Notes under the pieces: generated by a model | Databases searched by the model: none | The model's input: only the letters and a program-made list of their open reading frames with translations | What the model was told of the DNA's origin: nothing | Part shown: positions 63,005-64,000 of the stretch, one piece after another | How positions within the stretch are numbered: position 1 is the stretch's first letter | Layout: every line of letters starts with the position of its first letter | Assembly: GCF_000455265.1 (NCBI RefSeq) | Contig: NZ_HG005139.1 | Coordinates: 2,787,554-2,851,553, forward strand | From: Paenibacillus antibioticophila | GTDB taxonomy: Bacteria > Bacillota > Bacilli > Paenibacillales > Paenibacillaceae | DNA: 64,000 nucleotides | Direction: 5' to 3' | Position numbers and translations under genes: made by a program

Positions 63005-64000
63005 TTACAAACATAAATTCATTACAAATGATCTAACATTCACCCCTTTCTTTGATAAATTTGTAGCCTGATCTTTCAATGTATCCTGGGTAACCTGTAG
63101 TCCACATGATGGAATTGCAGATTTACGATTATCAGTTGAATCCCACCTAGAACTCTCAAACCAACCAATCAAGTATAGGCCGTACTTACATTTGCCCTCT
63201 TTTAAATATCTGTTGACTAATTGAGTTTCCATGGCTTGAAAAAGCTCGCGATGCCAATTTCCTTTAACCTCGATAATAACTGTAATGACTTCAAAGGTTC
63301 CCTTTGATCTTCCTGGTAATAGTGCATTAACATGAATATCTGTACGCTCACCAGGTAATGACCCAGTGCTTCTCCGTATTTCCACCTCTCGGTTAACAAC
63401 GATTCCATTCCCTAAAAGATCTTCTTCCAAATGTTGCTTTACATAATCGGAGAATTCATTTTCAGATCTTGGTCGGTATTCCTTCTGATCGATTTCATTC
63501 CATAGCCACACTACTGCTGGTGTAATTCCATGTAGTTTCTGCTCCAGCCTGTTAAGTGATTCAATTAACACTTCCAATAACTGATTTTCACTTTGAACCA
63601 ACCTACGGTGCCTATTTCCCAATAGCTGGACGACTTCTATAGGAGTTGGTGGGGACCAGGTACTACGGCGTGTGACACTTTGTGCTTCAAGTAGTGTCCA
63701 CTTTAACCACGAAAGTTCTGGCAACTCCGAGACTATCCGTGCAATCTGATTACAAGATTCTAATGTCCCTTTGTTTGACAAGTAGCGTAAAATTCCGTCC
63801 CTGAAATCAGCTATCTCTTCACGAGGCCCTACCCAATGTGCCATTTCGTCATCATCATGATTCGGATCTTCTTTATGTGGAAATCTTTTTACCAACCAGA
63901 TATAAAAATCAGCAAGTGCTGTCTCTGATAAAGATTGAAGTAATTTGTGTCCTTCAAATCTACTTGAAAAAGAAAGAAAAACATCTTGAACAAAATCGGG
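63005..64000 (-). CDS. C-terminal part of a large protein ending in a PD-(D/E)XK nuclease domain (partial)
   Basis: The frame is open to the window edge (332 residues visible), so the 5' end is missing. Residues near the visible start, SETALADFYIWLVKRFPHKE, then WVGPREEIADFRDGILRYL and ELSWLKWTLLEAQ, resemble the end of the helical region of large NACHT/STAND-like proteins as I recall them. The C-terminus carries GERTDIHVNALLPG and TVIIEVKGNWHRE, a D-x(n)-E-x-K nuclease motif. It is probably a defence NTPase with a nuclease effector; the N-terminal part would decide. Confidence 0.6.
   Translation of the reverse strand, partial: PDFVQDVFLSFSSRFEGHKLLQSLSETALADFYIWLVKRFPHKEDPNHDDDEMAHWVGPREEIADFRDGILRYLSNKGTLESCNQIARIVSELPELSWLKWTLLEAQSVTRRSTWSPPTPIEVVQLLGNRHRRLVQSENQLLEVLIESLNRLEQKLHGITPAVVWLWNEIDQKEYRPRSENEFSDYVKQHLEEDLLGNGIVVNREVEIRRSTGSLPGERTDIHVNALLPGRSKGTFEVITVIIEVKGNWHRELFQAMETQLVNRYLKEGKCKYGLYLIGWFESSRWDSTDNRKSAIPSCGLQVTQDTLKDQATNLSKKGVNVRSFVMNLCL

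Overview
The window looks like a chromosomal segment of a Paenibacillus-type, Gram-positive, plant-polysaccharide-degrading bacterium. The evidence is the YesM/YesN two-component pairs, LplB/YtcP-type sugar transporters, a 1956-residue S-layer-anchored amylase, AraC and LacI regulators beside glycoside hydrolases, a leucine T-box leader and strong AGGAGG-type ribosome binding sites. No rRNA or tRNA gene was seen.

Layout. 0.3-10.1 kb is a hexuronate (pectin) catabolic region: a membrane AraC regulator, a LacI regulator, uxaB-uxaA-uxaC, an SGNH acetylesterase and a TIM-barrel isomerase. 10.1-12.0 kb is gene-free and built of repeats. 12.1-25.3 kb is an oligosaccharide system read leftwards: YesM kinase, YesN regulator, solute-binding lipoprotein, two permeases, a GH43 enzyme and an (alpha/alpha)6-type hydrolase, followed by a Gfo/Idh/MocA dehydrogenase. 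An AraC regulator lies divergently beside it. 25.4-28.5 kb holds abfA (GH51) with a DUF6171-like gene and a divergent ArsR-type regulator. 28.5-29.3 kb holds a broken quinone oxidoreductase gene, spaced palindromes and a repeat copy. 29.3-39.2 kb holds the SLH-anchored amylase/pullulanase, an AraC regulator and a GH78 rhamnosidase. 39.3-43.2 kb is a two-component system with a MacB-like ABC exporter. 43.3-46.9 kb has a divergent MerR/SDR pair and leuA with its T-box. 46.9-52.4 kb is a four-gene sugar-oxidation cluster (two Gfo/Idh/MocA, one TIM-barrel isomerase, one DUF993) with an AraC regulator. 52.7-57.9 kb has NmrA-like, DUF4386 and MalT-like LuxR genes and two decayed genes.

57.9-64.0 kb differs from the rest. 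Most of it is visibly AT-rich, and it carries candidate defence genes: a 648-residue protein with a C-terminal HEPN-type RNKYSH motif and a 42-residue partner, an HNH protein, a PD-(D/E)XK-like protein, a tyrosine-recombinase fragment and the C-terminal part of a large protein ending in a PD-(D/E)XK nuclease. Two related 170-177 bp elements with covarying inverted ends precede two of these units, as in a gene-cassette array.

Two dispersed features stand out. One is a MITE-like palindromic element present in six copies between 0 and 29.3 kb. The other is a diverged duplication of about 365-400 bp in the gene-free stretch. All functional calls are made by reading sequence motifs. No database search was run.
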